The notes under the pieces: model-generated | Seen by the model: only the letters and a program-made list of their open reading frames with translations | Told to the model about the DNA's origin: nothing | The model's database searches: none | Shown: piece by piece, positions 1 to 8,425 of the stretch | Numbering within the stretch: the first letter of the stretch is position 1 | Layout: each line of letters opens with the position of its first letter | Assembly: GCA_947443645.1 (NCBI GenBank) | Contig: CANEXF010000018.1 | Span: 1-49,752 of the forward strand | DNA: 49,752 nucleotides | Source of the DNA: Comamonadaceae bacterium | Lineage (GTDB): Bacteria; Pseudomonadota; Gammaproteobacteria; Burkholderiales; Burkholderiaceae_C | Direction of reading: 5' to 3' | Program-made: the position numbers and the translations under genes

Positions 1-120
1 GCCTAGGCTGCCCTGCTTGTAAAGCGCGTAAATCTTCAGCAGCGTGGCGTTGTCTGGACGCTCGCTGAGGTTTTTCGAATCTATCGCGGCCTGCTCGAAT
101 GCGGCTTTGAGGTCTGACAT
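1..120 (-). CDS. Acyl-CoA-binding protein (ACBP), partial (first 40 residues)
   Basis: The reverse strand from base 120 reads an ATG followed by 40 codons without a stop and runs off the left edge. The translation begins MSDLKAAFEQAA and contains the ACBP-like segment IYALYKQG, where family members bind the CoA moiety of long-chain acyl-CoA esters in the cytosol. ACBPs are normally about 85-90 residues, so roughly half the protein is visible. The start lies 18 bp downstream of the coaX stop codon on the same strand, so the two may be cotranscribed. The call rests on N-terminal similarity only. Confidence 0.8.
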   Translation of the reverse strand, partial: MSDLKAAFEQAAIDSKNLSERPDNATLLKIYALYKQGSLG

Positions 121-138
121 GCAAATACTCCCTTGTGA

Positions 139-936
139 TTAGTAGTGGGGCGAGGACCAGCTGCTGTCTGGCAGGGCCAGGCGCCGCGAGGCAATCTCGA
201 GCAGGCCGTCAAAGATCAGGCTCTCGACCAGCTCGACCTTGACGGACATGTTTGGCGCGACCTTCCAGCCCGCGCCACCGGTCATGATGCATTCGGGCAC
301 TTCACCGCAATGCTGGGTGAGGTTTTCAACCATGCGCTGCACCGCGCCCGCTATTGCGAAAGTTCCACCGCTGGTCAATGCATCGCTGGTGTTGGTCGGG
401 AAGTCGCGCACGTCGCCGGTGGGCACGTGCAGACCGGCGGTGCCGGATTCGAGCGCGCGCAGCATGATGCCGTGGCCGGGCAGGATGATGCCGCCCAGAA
501 ATCGTCCCTCGGTGTCTATGGCTTCGACCGTGACCGCCGTGCCGACCATCACCACCACGCAGGGCTTGTTGATGCCGCGCGCCAGCAGCCGGTGGCGCGC
601 GCCTATCATGGCCACCCAACGGTCCGCGCCCAGTCGTGCCGGATGGTCATAGCCATTGGTTAACCCGGCCTCTTGCACTGCAGGCACCACCCAGCGCGGC
701 ACCACATCCCACAACTCCATCTGCTCGGCCACCCGCCGCTTGATGGCATCGCCGGCCACAATGCAGCCGAGAATATTGGACGGCGGCGCCATGCGGCTCC
801 AGTCGTCCTCGGCGAGCTTGTCGATATTTTCCAGAAACACCGCGCCGTGTCCGAGCATGCGGGCACCCGAGTCGGCAGAGTCGTACTGGGCCCATTTCAG
901 ACGGGTATTGCCCACATCAAGCGCGAGAAAGGTCAT
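139..936 (-). CDS. coaX: Type III pantothenate kinase
   Basis: Predicted to phosphorylate pantothenate, the first step of CoA biosynthesis, in the cytosol. The 265-residue product has the ASKHA-fold phosphate loop [12 protein letters not shown] at residues 5-16, the family motif [13 protein letters not shown] near residue 103 with the conserved Asp-Arg, and the second nucleotide loop [11 protein letters not shown] near residue 132. Length and motifs fit CoaX. This is the type that often replaces the unrelated CoaA in betaproteobacteria. The ATG at 936 directly precedes the conserved N-terminus. It sits between the sulfur-metabolism gene upstream (61-bp gap) and the ACBP gene downstream (18-bp gap), all on the minus strand. 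A CoA-making enzyme next to a CoA-ester carrier is consistent, though both are housekeeping genes. Confidence 0.95.
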   Translation of the reverse strand: MTFLALDVGNTRLKWAQYDSADSGARMLGHGAVFLENIDKLAEDDWSRMAPPSNILGCIVAGDAIKRRVAEQMELWDVVPRWVVPAVQEAGLTNGYDHPARLGADRWVAMIGARHRLLARGINKPCVVVMVGTAVTVEAIDTEGRFLGGIILPGHGIMLRALESGTAGLHVPTGDVRDFPTNTSDALTSGGTFAIAGAVQRMVENLTQHCGEVPECIMTGGAGWKVAPNMSVKVELVESLIFDGLLEIASRRLALPDSSWSSPHY

Positions 937-996
937 GTGGCGAGATTATGAACAGGTTTGAGTCGGGCGGGCATGGGCTGCAGGTCTTTTGATCGC

Positions 997-2109
997 TCAG
1001 GCCTGGCGCCAGGGCAGGCCATGAAAACGCCAGCCGCCCTTGCGCCCGCGCTGACCATGCGCGTCAGGGTCGCCCTCAAAGCCTTCGAGTATGTTGTAGG
1101 CCTGCAAACCCAACTCGGTCGCGCGCTTGGCCGCAGCAATCGAGCGGACGCCGCTGCGGCACAGCAGCACAAGCTTCTTGCCCGCCGGCACCGCGTCCTT
1201 CAGGCCCTGGTCAAAGCCGGGGTTGAAGTCCATGCCCGGCCACTGCTTCCACGCCAGCGCGACAGCGCCGGGCACAAAGCCGACCCACTCACGCTCGGCG
1301 TCGGTGCGCACGTCAACCAGGACCGCCTCGCCGGACTGCCACCACTGGCAAGCCAGCTGGGGCGACACATCACCGGCATAACCGGACGCGAGCTGCACCT
1401 GCATGGACAGCACGGCATCAGCATCGTGACGTATGCCCGAACTCAGATTGACAGGAAGAACTTCATTCATGCGTTTGGGCTTGGGCAAGCCGAGCTGCTC
1501 CATGGTGCTGACAAATTGCGCCAGCGTCTTGCCCGCCACGCGGGCGTTGCCGGCACGCTCGACGGCAATCGTCGAGTGGCTACGCCCGTGGTAATCATGG
1601 CCAGGCCAGACCGTGGTCTGGCCTGGCAGGGCGAACAGGACCTGGGTCAGGCTGTGGTACATCGCCTCGGCGCTGCCGGACTGGAAATCGCAGCGTCCGC
1701 AGCCGTCAATCAGGAGCGTGTCGCCCGTGAACACATGGTCGCGCCAAAGGTAGCTCATGCTGCCGGCCGTATGACCCGGTGTGTGCAAGGCCCGCAGCTG
1801 CTCCTGGCCAAAATTGAGTACATCGCCATCGGCGAGCTGCACTGCGGCCGTTGCGATGCCGCAGCCAGCGGGCACGGCGGTTTTCGCGCCAGTGTGCTCG
1901 GCGAGCTGGCCGGCGCTGGTGATGTGGTCGGCATGGGCATGGGTTTCAAGCGTCCAGACCAGGCGCAAACCATACTCGCGCAGCACCGCGAGGTCGCGCT
2001 CGAGCTGCTCGTCAACGGGGTCGATGATCAGCGCTTCACGGCTGGTCTCATCGAACAGCACATAGGTGTAGCTGCAGGACGCGGGGTCAAAGAGTTGAAT
2101 AGGTTTCAT
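997..2109 (-). CDS. MBL-fold persulfide dioxygenase-rhodanese fusion protein
   Basis: A 370-residue two-domain protein. Residues 1 to about 230 form an ETHE1-like metallo-beta-lactamase domain with the metal motif THAHADH (His57, His59, Asp61, His62), a HTPGHTAGS loop and FTGDTLLIDGCGR. Residues from about 255 to the end form a rhodanese domain whose active loop is LCRSGVRS, giving a catalytic cysteine. In characterised fusions (the PRF/CstB type) the iron-dependent dioxygenase oxidises glutathione persulfide to sulfite and the rhodanese moves sulfane sulfur between GSH and thiosulfate. That makes sulfide detoxification the likely role. The ATG at 2109 gives the full MBL N-terminus. It is divergent from ppk2. 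Whether the substrate is GSH or another thiol persulfide cannot be read from the sequence; a glutathione reductase gene lies 32 kb away. Confidence 0.88.
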   Translation of the reverse strand: MKPIQLFDPASCSYTYVLFDETSREALIIDPVDEQLERDLAVLREYGLRLVWTLETHAHADHITSAGQLAEHTGAKTAVPAGCGIATAAVQLADGDVLNFGQEQLRALHTPGHTAGSMSYLWRDHVFTGDTLLIDGCGRCDFQSGSAEAMYHSLTQVLFALPGQTTVWPGHDYHGRSHSTIAVERAGNARVAGKTLAQFVSTMEQLGLPKPKRMNEVLPVNLSSGIRHDADAVLSMQVQLASGYAGDVSPQLACQWWQSGEAVLVDVRTDAEREWVGFVPGAVALAWKQWPGMDFNPGFDQGLKDAVPAGKKLVLLCRSGVRSIAAAKRATELGLQAYNILEGFEGDPDAHGQRGRKGGWRFHGLPWRQA

Positions 2110-2284
2110 GTTGCGTGTATTGGGCAGCTCAGCCGTATCTGGCCTGGAGAGCCAGGCCTGTGTGGCCAGCGCTCAACTTGAATTAAAGCACTTAGGCCAG
2201 TATGCCAGCCGTCTGCGCATGCGGCTCAGCCATGGCTCACAATGCCAGCATGGGCGAGCCCCTGATTCACGCATGGAGAGACAA

Positions 2285-3190
2285 ATGCCACCTTCTGAAG
2301 ATACCCCCGATATCCATCCGGATTCAGCCGCCGCCAAAGCGGCCGTCAAGGCCCTGGCCAAGCTGACGGTGCACTGGCAGCCGCCCATGGCGGGCAGCAG
2401 CGCGGACAAGGACAAGCGTCGGTCGCTGGCGGACTTCGACCCCTCAGCCAAGCCCTTTTCTACCGGCGACAAGCAGCGTGACAAAGCCACGGTGGAGGTG
2501 CTGGCCAGCGAGCTTGATGGTCTGCAAAATCTTTTTTATGCCGACAAGCGCTTCAAACTGCTGGTGATTTTGCAAGGCACGGACACGGCAGGCAAGGACG
2601 GTACGCTGCGCGATGTGTTCAACCGCATGAGTCCGTTGGGCGTGCACACCAAGGGCTGGAAAGCGCCCACCGAGGACGAGCGTGCACACGACTACCTCTG
2701 GCGCATTCACCAGCAGATGCCAGCGGCCGGCGAGATCACGATCTTTAACCGCAGCCACTACGAAGATGTGCTGGTGCCGCCTGTCAATGGCTGGATCACG
2801 GCCGAACAAACCGCGCAGCGCTACGCGCAGATCAATGATTTTGAACGCATGCTCAGCGAGACCGGCACCGTCGTGCTCAAGTTCATGCTGCACATCAGCT
2901 TTGAGGAGCAAGGCGAGCGTCTGCAGGAACGCATTGACGATGTGAGTAAAAACTGGAAGTTCAGCCTCGGTGACCTCGACGCGCGTAAGCAGTGGAAGCA
3001 CTACCAGAAAGCTTATGAAGACCTGCTCAATGCCACTAGCACGCCCTGGGCACCGTGGACCGTGGTGCCGGCCAACTCCAAGACGCACCGCAACCTCATG
3101 ATTGCAGTGCTGCTGTGCGACGCCTTCCAAAAGCTGGGCCTGCGCTACCCACCGGCAGACCCTGCCCTCAGCGGTCTCAAAATCACCTGA
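2285..3190 (+). CDS. ppk2: Polyphosphate kinase 2 family protein (polyphosphate:nucleotide phosphotransferase)
   Basis: Predicted to move phosphate between inorganic polyphosphate and nucleoside mono- or diphosphates. The 301-residue product has the PPK2 P-loop LQGTDTAGKDGTLRDVF, the lid-side segment KAPTEDERAHDYLW and the conserved IFNRSHYEDVL containing the Walker B-like acidic residues. The DTAGKDGT form resembles the TIGR03709/class III-type subgroup more than the AAGKGG form of class I, but subgroup and donor/acceptor preference are inference. An open frame extends upstream to 2108, but the ATG at 2285 has a GGAGAG ribosome-binding site at about 2275 and gives a family-typical length. 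It is transcribed divergently from the persulfide dioxygenase gene across a 175-bp gap. Confidence 0.9.
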   Translation: MPPSEDTPDIHPDSAAAKAAVKALAKLTVHWQPPMAGSSADKDKRRSLADFDPSAKPFSTGDKQRDKATVEVLASELDGLQNLFYADKRFKLLVILQGTDTAGKDGTLRDVFNRMSPLGVHTKGWKAPTEDERAHDYLWRIHQQMPAAGEITIFNRSHYEDVLVPPVNGWITAEQTAQRYAQINDFERMLSETGTVVLKFMLHISFEEQGERLQERIDDVSKNWKFSLGDLDARKQWKHYQKAYEDLLNATSTPWAPWTVVPANSKTHRNLMIAVLLCDAFQKLGLRYPPADPALSGLKIT

Positions 3191-3239
3191 AGCTGAGACT
3201 GAGGCCGCGCTGGCCGGCCCGCATCAACAGTCGGGCCTG

Positions 3240-3965
3240 TCAGTGGCCGCCACCGCCCAGGTAGGCGGCTTTCACGGCCGGATCATCGCGCAGGCTGGCG
3301 GCTTCGCCATGCACGGAGATGCGGCCGTTTTCGAGCACATAGCCGTAGTCGGCCACCTTCAGTGCGGCGGCGGCAAACTGCTCGACCAGCAGCATGGTCA
3401 CGCCGCGCGCCTTGAGGTCGCCAATGATACGAAATACTTCTTCAACCAGAATCGGCGCCAGCCCCATGGAGGGCTCGTCGAGCAACACGATCTCAGGGTT
3501 GAGCATCACCGCGCGGGCCATGGCGAGCATTTGCTGCTCGCCACCCGAGAGCGTGCCAGCAAGCTGGTTGCGGCGCTCCTTGAGGCGCGGAAACAGCTCC
3601 AGCGCGCGCTCCAGATCACCCTGGACATCACCCCTGGGACGGCTGCCGGTCAGGCGCGGGAACGCGCCCAGGATCAGGTTGTCCGTCACCGTCATGGTGG
3701 CAAACACCCGCCGGCCTTCCGGCGAGTGGGCCAGGCCCTGTTTGGCAATGGTGTAGGACTCCAGTCCATCGATGCGCTTGCCGTGCAAAACAATTTCACC
3801 GGCAGTGGGTTTGATCATGCCGGAGATGGCGCGCATGGTGGTGGTTTTGCCAGCGCCATTGGAGCCGATCAAGGTCACCACCTTGCCCTTGGGAACGTCC
3901 ATCGAAATGCCGTGCAGAACCTGCACCTTGCCATACCCGGCTTCAAGATTTTTTATGCTCAGCAT
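3240..3965 (-). CDS. livF: Branched-chain amino acid ABC transporter ATP-binding protein (Liv system 1)
   Basis: A 241-residue ATPase subunit of a Liv-type importer, acting at the inner membrane face. It carries a canonical Walker A (IGSNGAGKTTT, Lys40), the ABC signature LSGGEQQMLAMARAV, Walker B IVLLDEPSMGLAP and a switch histidine region LLVEQFA. The glutamine-rich signature and the SMGLAP continuation are typical of LivF rather than LivG. It is the last gene of a minus-strand operon (SBP, livH, livM-livG fusion, livF). It is separated from the fusion gene by 163 bp holding a structured repeat-like element (4020-4110), which is wider than the other spacings in the operon. Substrate specificity (Leu/Ile/Val, other amino acids or aromatic acids) is not determined by this subunit. 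Confidence 0.93.
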   Translation of the reverse strand: MLSIKNLEAGYGKVQVLHGISMDVPKGKVVTLIGSNGAGKTTTMRAISGMIKPTAGEIVLHGKRIDGLESYTIAKQGLAHSPEGRRVFATMTVTDNLILGAFPRLTGSRPRGDVQGDLERALELFPRLKERRNQLAGTLSGGEQQMLAMARAVMLNPEIVLLDEPSMGLAPILVEEVFRIIGDLKARGVTMLLVEQFAAAALKVADYGYVLENGRISVHGEAASLRDDPAVKAAYLGGGGH

Positions 3966-4019
3966 GGTTAACTGTCCATCCTATTTTGGAATGCTTCCAG
4001 AAATTCGATTGGGGGGATG

Positions 4020-4110
4020 CAGGACAAGGCGCCCGGAGCGCAGGACACCGGAATGCACTCAAGTGCATGAGGATTCCGAGCACCGCGCAACGCCGTCAAG
4101 CGCCCAGTAA
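4020..4110. repeat. Structured intergenic element with nested palindromes between livM-livG fusion and livF
   Basis: The spacer contains the inverted repeat TGCACT-CA-AGTGCA (4054-4067), nested inside outer arms CGGAAT (4049-4054) and ATTCCG (4073-4078), with GC-rich flanks (ggcgcccggagcgc on the left, gcgcaacgcc on the right). It holds no open frame with coding character. Its layout recalls dispersed palindromic intergenic repeats that I remember from other betaproteobacteria, but only one copy is in this window, so the repeat label is inference. Confidence 0.5.
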
Positions 4111-4128
4111 TTGGATTTATGGTGGCAT

Positions 4129-6066
4129 TCATGCGGCTGTGCCGCCGAGATAAGCCTCGATTACTTTTTCATCCGCCTGCACCTGCGCAGGCTTGCCTTC
4201 AGCGATCTTCTGGCCAAAGTCCAGCACCGACACGGAATCGCAAATACTCATGACCACATCCATGTGGTGCTCGATCAGGATCACGGTGATGCCGTGATCG
4301 CGGATCTTGCGGATGATGGTGATCAGCACCTTGATGTCAGGCGCGGTCAGACCTGCTGCGGGTTCATCGAGCAGCAGCAGTTGCGGGTCCAGCGCCAGCG
4401 CGCGGGCGATTTCAAGCAGGCGCTGCTTGCCGTAGGGCAGGTTGCGTGCCTCTTCCGTGGCCAGGTCAGCCAGGCCGACAAAATTGAGCAGGCCCATGCC
4501 GCGCTCGACCGCTGACTTTTCTTCGCGCTTGTATCGCGGCGTGTGCAACGCAACGTCCACGATATTGCTGCTGAAACTGTGGTGCAAGCCGACCTGCACG
4601 TTTTGCAGGGCCGTCATCTCGCCAAACAGCTGCACGTTCTGAAAAGTGCGTGCAATGCCCGACAGCGCGATGTCCGACGAGGTACGGCCCACCACCGAGC
4701 GTCCGGCAAACTCTATGCTGCCGGCGGTTGGCACGTAAATGCCGGTCAACACGTTCATCATGGTGCTCTTGCCGGAACCATTGGGGCCTATCAGGCCATG
4801 AATGGTGCCGCGCTTGACGTCCAGATCGACCAGGTTGATCGCCTTGAGTCCGCCAAACTGCATGAGCACGCCCTTGGCCACAAGCAAGTCATGTCCAGCC
4901 TCGCTGGCACCGGCCTTTGCGGCGACCATGACCGCGTCCTTGCTGGTGTCGGGCCCGGCCAGTGCAGCCGCATCTGTAGCAACCCGCTTGCGGGCAAACA
5001 GGCTGCGCACGAAGCCGACGATGCCATCCTGCAGGTAGTAGACAACAAACAGAATCATCAGGCCGAAAATACTCAGCCGCCAGTCGGTGATGGACTCCAG
5101 CCAGAAAGCGAACCCGGCCAGCGCCAGCGTGCCGACCACGGGTATCGCCATGGCCCTGGGCGTGGTCATCTTCTTGAGGATGCCGACGATGGCGCCCACC
5201 GTGATCAATGCCGCCAGTGCCGACGCAACCATGCGAAACAGCTCCAGGTCATCGAGAAGCTTGGGCAGTATCACGATGATGGCCGCGCCCAGCAAGGCGC
5301 CAGAACGCGTCTTGCGCCCACCCATGATGACCGCCAGCAGGAACAACACGGTCAGCTCGAAGTTGTAGGTGTTGGGCGAAATATATTGTTCGGAATACGC
5401 GTACAGGCAGCCGGCCAGACCGGCAAAGCCGGCGCTGATCACAAAGGCATAGACCTTGTAGCGGTAAACCGACACGCCCATGCAATCGGAGGCCACAGGG
5501 CTGCCACGCAGCGCTTCAAACGCGCGACCGAGTTGTGAGCGCAAGATGCGGTCCACCACGATCAGCGACAACACCATGAGCGCAAACACCAGCCAGTAAA
5601 AACCATGCTCGCTGAGCTGCTGGCCAAACATCGATGGCTTGGGAACCTTGATGCCGAGCGGGCCTTCGGTCAGAAAGGTCATCTCGTTGATCAAAATCTG
5701 GATGATGGTGCCAAAAGCCAGCGTCACCATGGCCAGATAAGGGCCGGTCACGCGCAGGGCCGGCAAGGCCAGCAAGGCGCCAAATCCCGCCGTCACGCCT
5801 ATGCTGGCGGGAATGATGAGCCAAAGCGGCGCACCGAGCTTCATGAACAGCACGCCTGCGGTGTAGGAGCCGACACCGAAAAGACCAGCGTGTCCCAGCG
5901 ACACCTGGCCGGTGTAGCCGACCACGATGTCCAGGCCAAACAACAAGATCGCGTAGATCATGATGGTGCCCAACATGTGGATGTAATAAGAATTGCTGGT
6001 GTAAAGCGGAGCAGCGGCCAGCAGGGCCAGGCCAAGCACCGCCGCAACGAGAGACTTGCGGTTCAT
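4129..6066 (-). CDS. Fused branched-chain amino acid ABC permease/ATP-binding protein (LivM-LivG)
   Basis: A 645-residue fusion of two Liv subunits that are usually separate. Residues 1 to about 350 are a LivM-type permease with multiple hydrophobic helices and the family segment GYTGQVSLGHAGLFGVGSY. After a linker of about 40 residues, residues from about 395 form a LivG-type ATPase with Walker A GLIGPNGSGKST near 424, the atypical LivG signature LPYGKQRLLEIA near 541, Walker B LLLLDEPAAGL near 562 and a LIEHHMDVV switch region. The reading frame is continuous across the junction, with no sign of a frameshift or stop. The gene starts 2 bp after livH ends. The fusion fixes a 1:1 ratio of permease to ATPase. 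It is a recognised variant in Burkholderiales, but less common than separate genes. Confidence 0.93.
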   Translation of the reverse strand: MNRKSLVAAVLGLALLAAAPLYTSNSYYIHMLGTIMIYAILLFGLDIVVGYTGQVSLGHAGLFGVGSYTAGVLFMKLGAPLWLIIPASIGVTAGFGALLALPALRVTGPYLAMVTLAFGTIIQILINEMTFLTEGPLGIKVPKPSMFGQQLSEHGFYWLVFALMVLSLIVVDRILRSQLGRAFEALRGSPVASDCMGVSVYRYKVYAFVISAGFAGLAGCLYAYSEQYISPNTYNFELTVLFLLAVIMGGRKTRSGALLGAAIIVILPKLLDDLELFRMVASALAALITVGAIVGILKKMTTPRAMAIPVVGTLALAGFAFWLESITDWRLSIFGLMILFVVYYLQDGIVGFVRSLFARKRVATDAAALAGPDTSKDAVMVAAKAGASEAGHDLLVAKGVLMQFGGLKAINLVDLDVKRGTIHGLIGPNGSGKSTMMNVLTGIYVPTAGSIEFAGRSVVGRTSSDIALSGIARTFQNVQLFGEMTALQNVQVGLHHSFSSNIVDVALHTPRYKREEKSAVERGMGLLNFVGLADLATEEARNLPYGKQRLLEIARALALDPQLLLLDEPAAGLTAPDIKVLITIIRKIRDHGITVILIEHHMDVVMSICDSVSVLDFGQKIAEGKPAQVQADEKVIEAYLGGTAA

Positions 6067-6068
6067 CT

Positions 6069-6944
6069 TCAGACTTTCTTGATAGCGGTTTTGCCAAACA
6101 GGCCGGCGGGTTTGTAGGCCAGCACCAGCAGCAGCAAAACCAGCCCTGGAACGTCTTTGTAGCCCGTTGAAATATAAAAGCCCGTGGTGGTTTCGGCCAC
6201 ACCCAAAATGATGCCGCCCACAATAATGCCCATGCCGCTGGTGAGCCCACCGATGATGGCCACGGCAAAAGCCTTCAGGCCCAACACCGAGCCCATGGTC
6301 GCGCCAGTCAGCGTCAGCGGCGCGATCAGCGCGCCGGCAAATCCTGCCGTGGCCGAAGACAGCGCGTAGGAAAAGGTAATCACCAGACCGGTGTTGATGC
6401 CCATCAGCTTGGCGGCATCACGGTCGTTGAAAGTGGCGACCACGGCCTTGCCGTAAATGGTCTTGCGGTTGAAGAACTCCACCGCCAGCATCATCAGCAC
6501 CGCACCGACCACCACGAGAATTTCCATGGGCAGCACATTGGCGCCCAGAAACTTGATCGGTGACTCGGGCAATGGCGAGGGGAACTTCAGGTCGTCGCGG
6601 CCCCAGATGTTTTCTGCGACGTTTTTGAAGATGATGCCCAGCGCAATGGTCGACATGATCCAGCCGAACTCGCTCTTGATCTTGATCGCAGGACGCACGC
6701 CTATGCGTTCAACAATGCCGCCCTGCACCAAGCCGAACACGATCACCAGCGGCAGCATCAGCCAGTAGTTCAGGCCCAGGTTGACCAGCGTCAAGCCAAC
6801 CATGGCGCCCAGCATGAGCGCGTCGCCCTGTCCGAAGTTCAAGGTATCGGAGGTCTGAAAGGTCAGCTGATAACCGAAAGCGATGACCGCGTAGATCATG
6901 CCCAGCGCAATACCGCTATAGACAAGTTGGAGCAGGATTTCCAT
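6069..6944 (-). CDS. livH: Branched-chain amino acid ABC transporter permease LivH (Liv system 1)
   Basis: A 291-residue inner-membrane permease, nearly all hydrophobic segments, with the LivH-type loop TLNFGQGDALMLGAM near residue 35 and the conserved cytoplasmic region KLMGINTGLVITFSYALSS. It pairs with the LivM half of the downstream fusion to form the channel. The ATG at 6944 opens directly with the first membrane helix. It lies 120 bp downstream of the binding-protein gene, a gap that contains a terminator-like hairpin (7001-7033), and 2 bp upstream of the livM-livG fusion. The ligand is unproven; LivH subunits also serve urea, amide and aromatic acid importers. Confidence 0.92.
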   Translation of the reverse strand: MEILLQLVYSGIALGMIYAVIAFGYQLTFQTSDTLNFGQGDALMLGAMVGLTLVNLGLNYWLMLPLVIVFGLVQGGIVERIGVRPAIKIKSEFGWIMSTIALGIIFKNVAENIWGRDDLKFPSPLPESPIKFLGANVLPMEILVVVGAVLMMLAVEFFNRKTIYGKAVVATFNDRDAAKLMGINTGLVITFSYALSSATAGFAGALIAPLTLTGATMGSVLGLKAFAVAIIGGLTSGMGIIVGGIILGVAETTTGFYISTGYKDVPGLVLLLLVLAYKPAGLFGKTAIKKV

Positions 6945-7000
6945 AGATTCAATTCCGCAAAATATTCAATACCGGCCCTTTTGAGGCACCACAAAACAAA

Positions 7001-7033
7001 GCACCGCGTCAGCCGAATGAGCCGGCGCGGTGC
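7001..7033 (-). terminator. Hairpin between binding-protein gene and livH (likely internal attenuating terminator)
   Basis: On the transcribed minus strand GCACCGCG pairs perfectly with CGCGGTGC across a 17-nt loop and is followed by the T-rich stretch TTTGTTTTGTGG. This is the form of a rho-independent terminator, although it lies inside an operon. Partial read-through would leave more transcript for the binding protein than for the membrane subunits. Confidence 0.6.
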
Positions 7034-7064
7034 CTGTCACTGACAGTCAATTCCAGTCGACTAA

Positions 7065-8318
7065 TTACTTCTTGGCGGCTGCCGGCGCTGCAGCAGGTGC
7101 TGCAACTTTGGCTTTGGCATCCTTGACGCGCACATTGGCGTTTTTCTTCATGTCTTCAGCGTAAGCAAACGCCACGCGGCTGTCCTTGACTTCACCAAAC
7201 ACCGGAATGTTGGCCGTGATCGCCTCGTGGTCGTCCTTGGTGAACGGCTTGTCGTAAGTTGTCACAACGCCTTCCACCTTGGCCGTCAGGTTTTCCAGGG
7301 CCTCGCGGATTTTTGGACCATCGGTGCTGTTGGCCTGCTTGATGGCCGCGGCCAGCAGGTAGATGGAGTCATAACCCTGAGCCGCAGACACTGGCGAGTC
7401 AATACGGTTGTTTTTTGGCTTGAAGGTTTTCAGGTAGGCATCGATAAAGGCCTTGCGCTTGGCCGTGTCGGGCTGCTGGATGAAGGTCTGCGGCATGCGC
7501 GCGCCTTCGCCGCCTGGGCCGGCATTGTCAATGAAGTTGGCCATGGACAAGGTCCAGCTGCCAATCATGGGGACTTTCCAGCCCAGCTTGGTCATGCCGT
7601 TGGCGATCTGGGCCAGCTCGGGTCCAATGCCGTAGGTCAACACGGCTTCGGCGCCGGCTTCCTTGGCCTTGAGCAATTGGGCCGTCATGTCGACGTCCTT
7701 GATGTTGAATTTTTCAACTGCGACAGGCTTGATGCCTTTGGCGGTCAGGGCGGTTTCCAGATCCTGGCGGCCGAGCTGGCCGTAGTTGGTGGAGTCGGCC
7801 AGAATCGCGACTTTCTTGAAGCCGCGGCGGGCGATTGCCTCTTCAACAATCATGGGCGCCTGAATGCTGTCGTGCGCGGCATTGCGGAAGATGTAGTTCT
7901 CGGGCTGGTCCGGGAACTGCTTGGTCACGATGCTGCCAGTGGCCACGTTGTTCATGACCGGAATCTTGGCTTCCTGGAAGAAGCGCTGCGATGCCAGCGC
8001 CACGCCGGTGTTGATGTAACCCACGGCGGCCGTGACTTTTTCTTTGCTGATCAGCTCTTGTGCGATCTGCACGCCACGCTCGTTTTTGGCCTCATCGTCC
8101 CGTTCAACCAGGACAATTTGACGGCCCAACACACCGCCGGCCTTGTTGATCTCAGCCGTTGCAAGGCGAACGCCATCACGCATGCTCACACCCATGGACG
8201 ATGAGCCGCCTGTGAACGGGCCATCGACACCGATTTTGATCGGGTCAGCCGCAACAGCCAGGCCAGAAATACTCAGGACTGCTGACACCAGGGCCAGCTT
8301 TGCAAAATGAATCTTCAT
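7065..8318 (-). CDS. Branched-chain amino acid ABC transporter substrate-binding protein (Liv system 1)
   Basis: A 417-residue periplasmic binding protein of the LivK/LivJ class, with an N-terminal signal peptide ending near AVA-AD (residues 22-24). It continues PIKIGVDGPFTGGSSSMG, typical of the first lobe, and shows the VERDDEAKNE ligand-lobe segment. The start at 8318 has a GGAGAC ribosome-binding site. The last 20 or so residues form a low-complexity Ala/Pro/Lys tail (AAPAAAPAAAKK) that is not part of the usual fold. It heads the minus-strand operon with livH, the livM-livG fusion and livF, and is divergent from icmF. That context favours branched-chain amino acids or related acids as ligand, but ligand residues cannot be assigned from sequence alone. 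Confidence 0.9.
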   Translation of the reverse strand: MKIHFAKLALVSAVLSISGLAVAADPIKIGVDGPFTGGSSSMGVSMRDGVRLATAEINKAGGVLGRQIVLVERDDEAKNERGVQIAQELISKEKVTAAVGYINTGVALASQRFFQEAKIPVMNNVATGSIVTKQFPDQPENYIFRNAAHDSIQAPMIVEEAIARRGFKKVAILADSTNYGQLGRQDLETALTAKGIKPVAVEKFNIKDVDMTAQLLKAKEAGAEAVLTYGIGPELAQIANGMTKLGWKVPMIGSWTLSMANFIDNAGPGGEGARMPQTFIQQPDTAKRKAFIDAYLKTFKPKNNRIDSPVSAAQGYDSIYLLAAAIKQANSTDGPKIREALENLTAKVEGVVTTYDKPFTKDDHEAITANIPVFGEVKDSRVAFAYAEDMKKNANVRVKDAKAKVAAPAAAPAAAKK

Positions 8319-8405
8319 GTTGTCTCCAGGGTTGATAAATGACTGCAGATGACCTGCGAACTACAAGTAGATCGCCTCGATCACACCGCAAGGGCTTCAC
8401 AGCCC

Positions 8406-8425
8406 AGACCTAAGAACTTAGATCT
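8406..8425. promoter_or_regulatory. Imperfect inverted repeat upstream of Liv system 1
   Basis: The arms AGACCTAAG and CTTAGATCT match with one mismatch around a 2-nt centre. The site lies 88 bp upstream of the binding-protein start. It could be an operator for an unidentified regulator. No local regulator gene is present, and a chance repeat is possible. Confidence 0.35.

Noticed and set aside
958..2181. A 407-codon open frame on the plus strand, antisense to the persulfide dioxygenase gene
   Set aside because: It is a mirror frame of a clear minus-strand enzyme. GC-rich third positions keep antisense frames open. There is no ribosome-binding site or recognisable domain.
4543..5538. A 331-codon plus-strand frame antisense to the LivM-LivG fusion
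   Set aside because: It has His/Gln-rich low-complexity translation with no family resemblance, and the minus-strand gene carries all the ABC motifs.
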